The notes beneath the pieces are model-generated. The model saw only the letters and a list, made by a program, of their open reading frames with translations, ran no database searches and was not told the DNA's origin. Positions 61,165 through 64,000 of a DNA stretch of 64,000 nucleotides are shown here, one piece after another. The translations under genes and the position numbers were made by a program. Position 1 is the stretch's first letter. Every line of letters starts with the position of its first letter. Source of the stretch: Cristatella mucedo (taxonomy: Eukaryota > Bryozoa > Phylactolaemata > Cristatellidae); assembly GCA_009760855.2 (NCBI GenBank), contig WPIO01000044.1, positions 2,675,393 through 2,739,392 on the forward strand. Reading direction: 5' to 3'.

Positions 61165-64000
61165 TCATATTTTGACATCTATATCAATATTACATTTTTT
61201 ACAATGACCTGGATTAGTACCTTCACTTAAAGCTTTAGCAATCCTATAATGACCGTATGCATAACTAGATTATCCACAATCTAACCAGTATCTTTTTTAA
61301 TCAAATGCTGAAAGTGCAACTGTTTCTAACTCATTAGTAAATAGCTCATGTTTATCTTGAGAAATATTTTTTGAAACTTCCTAATTTTTTTCCCTAAACT
61401 TTTTATTTGTTTTACCTTTGAAAACTTCTGTGCTATCAGTTAAACAACTAACAAATGTGTCATGACCCATTGTTTTAGTTAAAACTGCTTTTTTTACTCC
61501 TTTTTCGGCAGCTTTTCTTTCAGCATCGACAATACTTACAGAGTATAGTTTTGGTCTTAAAGCACATACTTCTGAAATTACTATCCTTTCTGTTTCATCC
61601 TTAAATTTACCAATTGTATCAGCATTGAAGTAATCAGGCATTGCTTTCATATCATCGTAAAAATTATGTGTTTCAACATTCATAATTAAAGAATCAGTGT
61701 CAGTATAGATTAAACTAACCTTATTTCCATATTTCGGTTTTATAACATCATAATAAAACTTTTACATACGTAACTTTAATAAATCTAGTATTGCACTACC
61801 GATAAATATTGGTTTATTCAATCTTGTTTTCGATTGATTCATTTGAAATATTGTCAATGATTTTCCAAAATCTCTAAAGTTAACCATTTTTGGATCTCTA
61901 ATTCTTTTTTGAATTTCTTTTTTCTTATTTCATCAACAGTACTAACTAAATAAGTTTTAACTCTTTTTTCAACATCTTCACAAGTTTTACCATAAAATGA
62001 ATTCATTATAAGTTTCCAAAGATTTCTTAAAAACTGTTTACTTGAATTTAATGCTTTCATTTCAGTGCACATTTCAATATATGGTTTAAGCCATCTAGAT
62101 TGTTTAATCTTAAAAACTTTCCTTACATCATCCACCATTCCATGCGTCAAAGAAATTTTTAAATATCTATAATGAAGAAGATAATCCTTCTTTGGTTGAT
62201 AGTCACACACTAACTTTGGAACATTGCTTGCTCCTGTTTTGAACTTATTTTGAAAGTTAGAATATTCATTACAATCAACAACTCTACTACAAGCACATAA
62301 TGGTTATTCATTGTGTAAATCATGGTAATACTCTTTAGTTTTTGGATCGTATTCAATATCAACAACAAAGAAGTAACCAATGTCTGATTCATCTTCTATT
62401 CTAAGAATGCTATCAATATTCCACCCCTCATTTGAAATTTCTTCAATATTTCCTTGTGGAAGAAGTTCCATCATTGCTGTTGGATAAAGACTTGTTGCAT
62501 CTTGATAATTTATCCATGTTGTTGGTTTATCCTTATTATAATCAGGAACTGGTGGATTATTTGCTGTAACAAGGCTACTATTAACCTGACATATTCCTCC
62601 ACGAATAGATTTTTCAAACATGTCATAATTGTCTCTATCAGCCAACAACTCAATCTTTACTCGTGAAAACCAGAATACTGCACTCCATGAGAAGTTTGGT
62701 GTTGTTACAAAGTTTGCAGGATCTAGTTTTAGTTTTGATATCAAACCTTTTCTATAACTTTCGAAACAATCTGCAAGTAATAACACCCATTAAAAGATAC
62801 AAATTATGGTATTCTGACATATTTTTACAATCAAACTCTTTCCAAACATCCTTTTCTTTTTTATAACTTTCATCAGATATTCCAGTCATGTAAACAGTTG
62901 AGTAAAAATCATCCTTATTTGGAAGAGATGAAACGAAAAACTTCTCAAACGAATCCATGAACTCATAAGGACACTCTCCTTTTGTTGCCAACATATTAAG
63001 GTTTTTATTTGGATATTGTTCACATAAAGCTGTATTAGAAATTGGGAAACAATCGTTTTACCCATTGTTGATGCTATGAAGTCTAATGAACCAAGCATAA
63101 ATTGAGCACTATCCTTAAAAACTATATCCTTAACTCTTAACATCATATACTTCTTAAGATTGTTTGCTATTGGTTCTGCTCAACTTCTGTTCAACACTAA
63201 AATTTTCAAGTGCTTTAACAATTATGTGGGAATCATGTCCTCTAAAGTTATGAAATACGTGCATTTAGCTCGTATGCTCCCACAACCTGGAACTCCCTCC
63301 CGACCTGCATCAGAACATCCCCTGACCTGACCACATTTAAAAGAAACTTAAAAACATACCTATTTAGGACAGCATTTAGTGGGTCCTTGTGATTCGTCCT
63401 CGATGTGCTTATGCGTGCTGACACTGTTCATGCTGCCACTAACCACATTTGCATGCTGACCCAGTGCATGTAACCCCTAACCATGTTATTCATTTTGTTT
63501 GTTTTTCAAGCATGATTTTACTTACTATTCTATTGCGTATCACTTTGCAGCAAATGTAAAGCGCCTAGAAAGAGATTAAGTTCTCTGAGGGCGCTTTATC
63601 AAGTGCAATATTATTATTATTATTATTAAATATAACTGAGAGTTTCAATTTTTTGAAATCCATTCCAGCTTTTAAGTTACAAATATGATGAGCAGGGCCT
63701 CTATATTTATTTGTTAGATGACAATGATCGTGAACTTATTAAATGGTTCTTTACACATCCAGCAGAAAATAGCTTCTTCATGTTCTTCACTTTCCCTTTC
63801 AGTCAAGTCATCCATTTTACTTTCTGAATTATGTTCAATCAATTTACTTTTCAAGAAATCTGATACGTCAAATAATCTTTGTAAAAACTTAAATATACAA
63901 TCAGATCCAACTTTCGTAAACTTATCAACAACTTCTCCTTTCCAATCAATAATAACAAAAGCAGCTGAACATGGTGTATAAATTGGTCCATTTTTCCTTT
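61165..64000 (-). pseudogene. POLB: Protein-primed-type DNA polymerase B (element D), 5' end outside
   Basis: From the window edge inward: CSAAFVI, CWMCKEPFN (64000-63700), LINE-b, then FKDSAQFMLGSLDFIASTMG, DPANFVTTPNFSWSAV, KSIRGGICQVNSSL, motif A YQDATSLYPTAM near 62490, NLWKLIMNSFYGKTCE (motif B, Asn-Ser-x-Tyr-Gly), motif C IYTDTDSLIMN near 61700, and the Cys-rich end (DCG, NPGHCKKCN). Multiple frame changes. Closely parallel to 36001-39756, though not close in sequence. Confidence 0.85.
63258..63629 (+). mobile_element. LINE-b 3' end, copy 5
   Basis: The only plus-strand copy. It begins in the RT C-terminus (about ARMLPQPGTPSRPA in a shifted frame), contains the inverted form of all shared sequence, the stem-loop at 63560-63600, and an (ATT)n tail at 63608-63628. 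Inserted in the exonuclease region of the element D polymerase. Confidence 0.85.

Overview
The window looks like invertebrate-type animal DNA densely filled with old copies of one family of Maverick/Polinton-type (adintovirus-like) integrated DNA viruses. The viral genes are A/T-rich. They include a protein-primed-type family B DNA polymerase, a retroviral-type integrase, a packaging ATPase, an adenain-like protease, a double-jelly-roll-type major capsid candidate and two penton-like proteins. Nearly every gene carries frameshifts, stops or insertions, so these are decayed copies and not an active virus. The host cannot be named from the sequence. L2/CR1-type LINE 3' ends, a G/C-rich Ty3/gypsy element and long tetranucleotide microsatellites point to a metazoan.

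Layout. Element A (1-7379) runs from small acidic/helical genes through fibre, membrane-protein, phospholipase and zinc-ribbon/protease genes. Positions 7380-10356 are a scrambled set of gene fragments ending in a terminal-repeat-like sequence. A truncated Ty3/gypsy gag-pol lies at 10357-12078. Fragment E (12113-14836) holds a more divergent polymerase. Fragment B (14924-17952) holds capsid genes and a fibre tail, followed by an intact HNH gene. Element C (18458-39933) is an almost complete copy from integrase to polymerase, ending in a 27-bp repeat that abuts the 5' part of a gypsy element (39934-40590, including a 310-bp LTR). Element D (41005 to past 64000) is a second nearly complete copy in the same orientation, with its polymerase running off the window.

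The shared gene order in C and D is: integrase (minus), a divergent Cys-rich protein (plus), then on minus fibre 4, a YqaJ-like nuclease, major capsid, coiled-coil protein, penton-like B, penton-like A, an unknown ~330-residue protein and the packaging ATPase. Next come the zinc-ribbon/protease fusion and an unknown protein (plus), a phospholipase A2 protein (minus), HNH/AP2 endonuclease (plus), membrane protein (minus), fibres 1-3 plus a companion gene (plus), small helical and acidic genes (minus), and polymerase (minus). This is a self-contained virion, replication and integration set. Most starts sit directly behind a TATATAGAAATG-like motif, which suggests one shared transcription signal.

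Later damage includes five 5'-truncated copies of one LINE family (LINE-b, ATT-repeat tail), two full-3'-end copies of another (LINE-a), a ~160-bp (CTAT)n expansion inside the protease gene, and inversion-type rearrangements. The most distinctive biology is the combination of a parvovirus-VP1-type phospholipase A2, a zinc-ribbon/adenain fusion, a battery of phage-like fibre-repeat proteins, and compact promoters at start codons.
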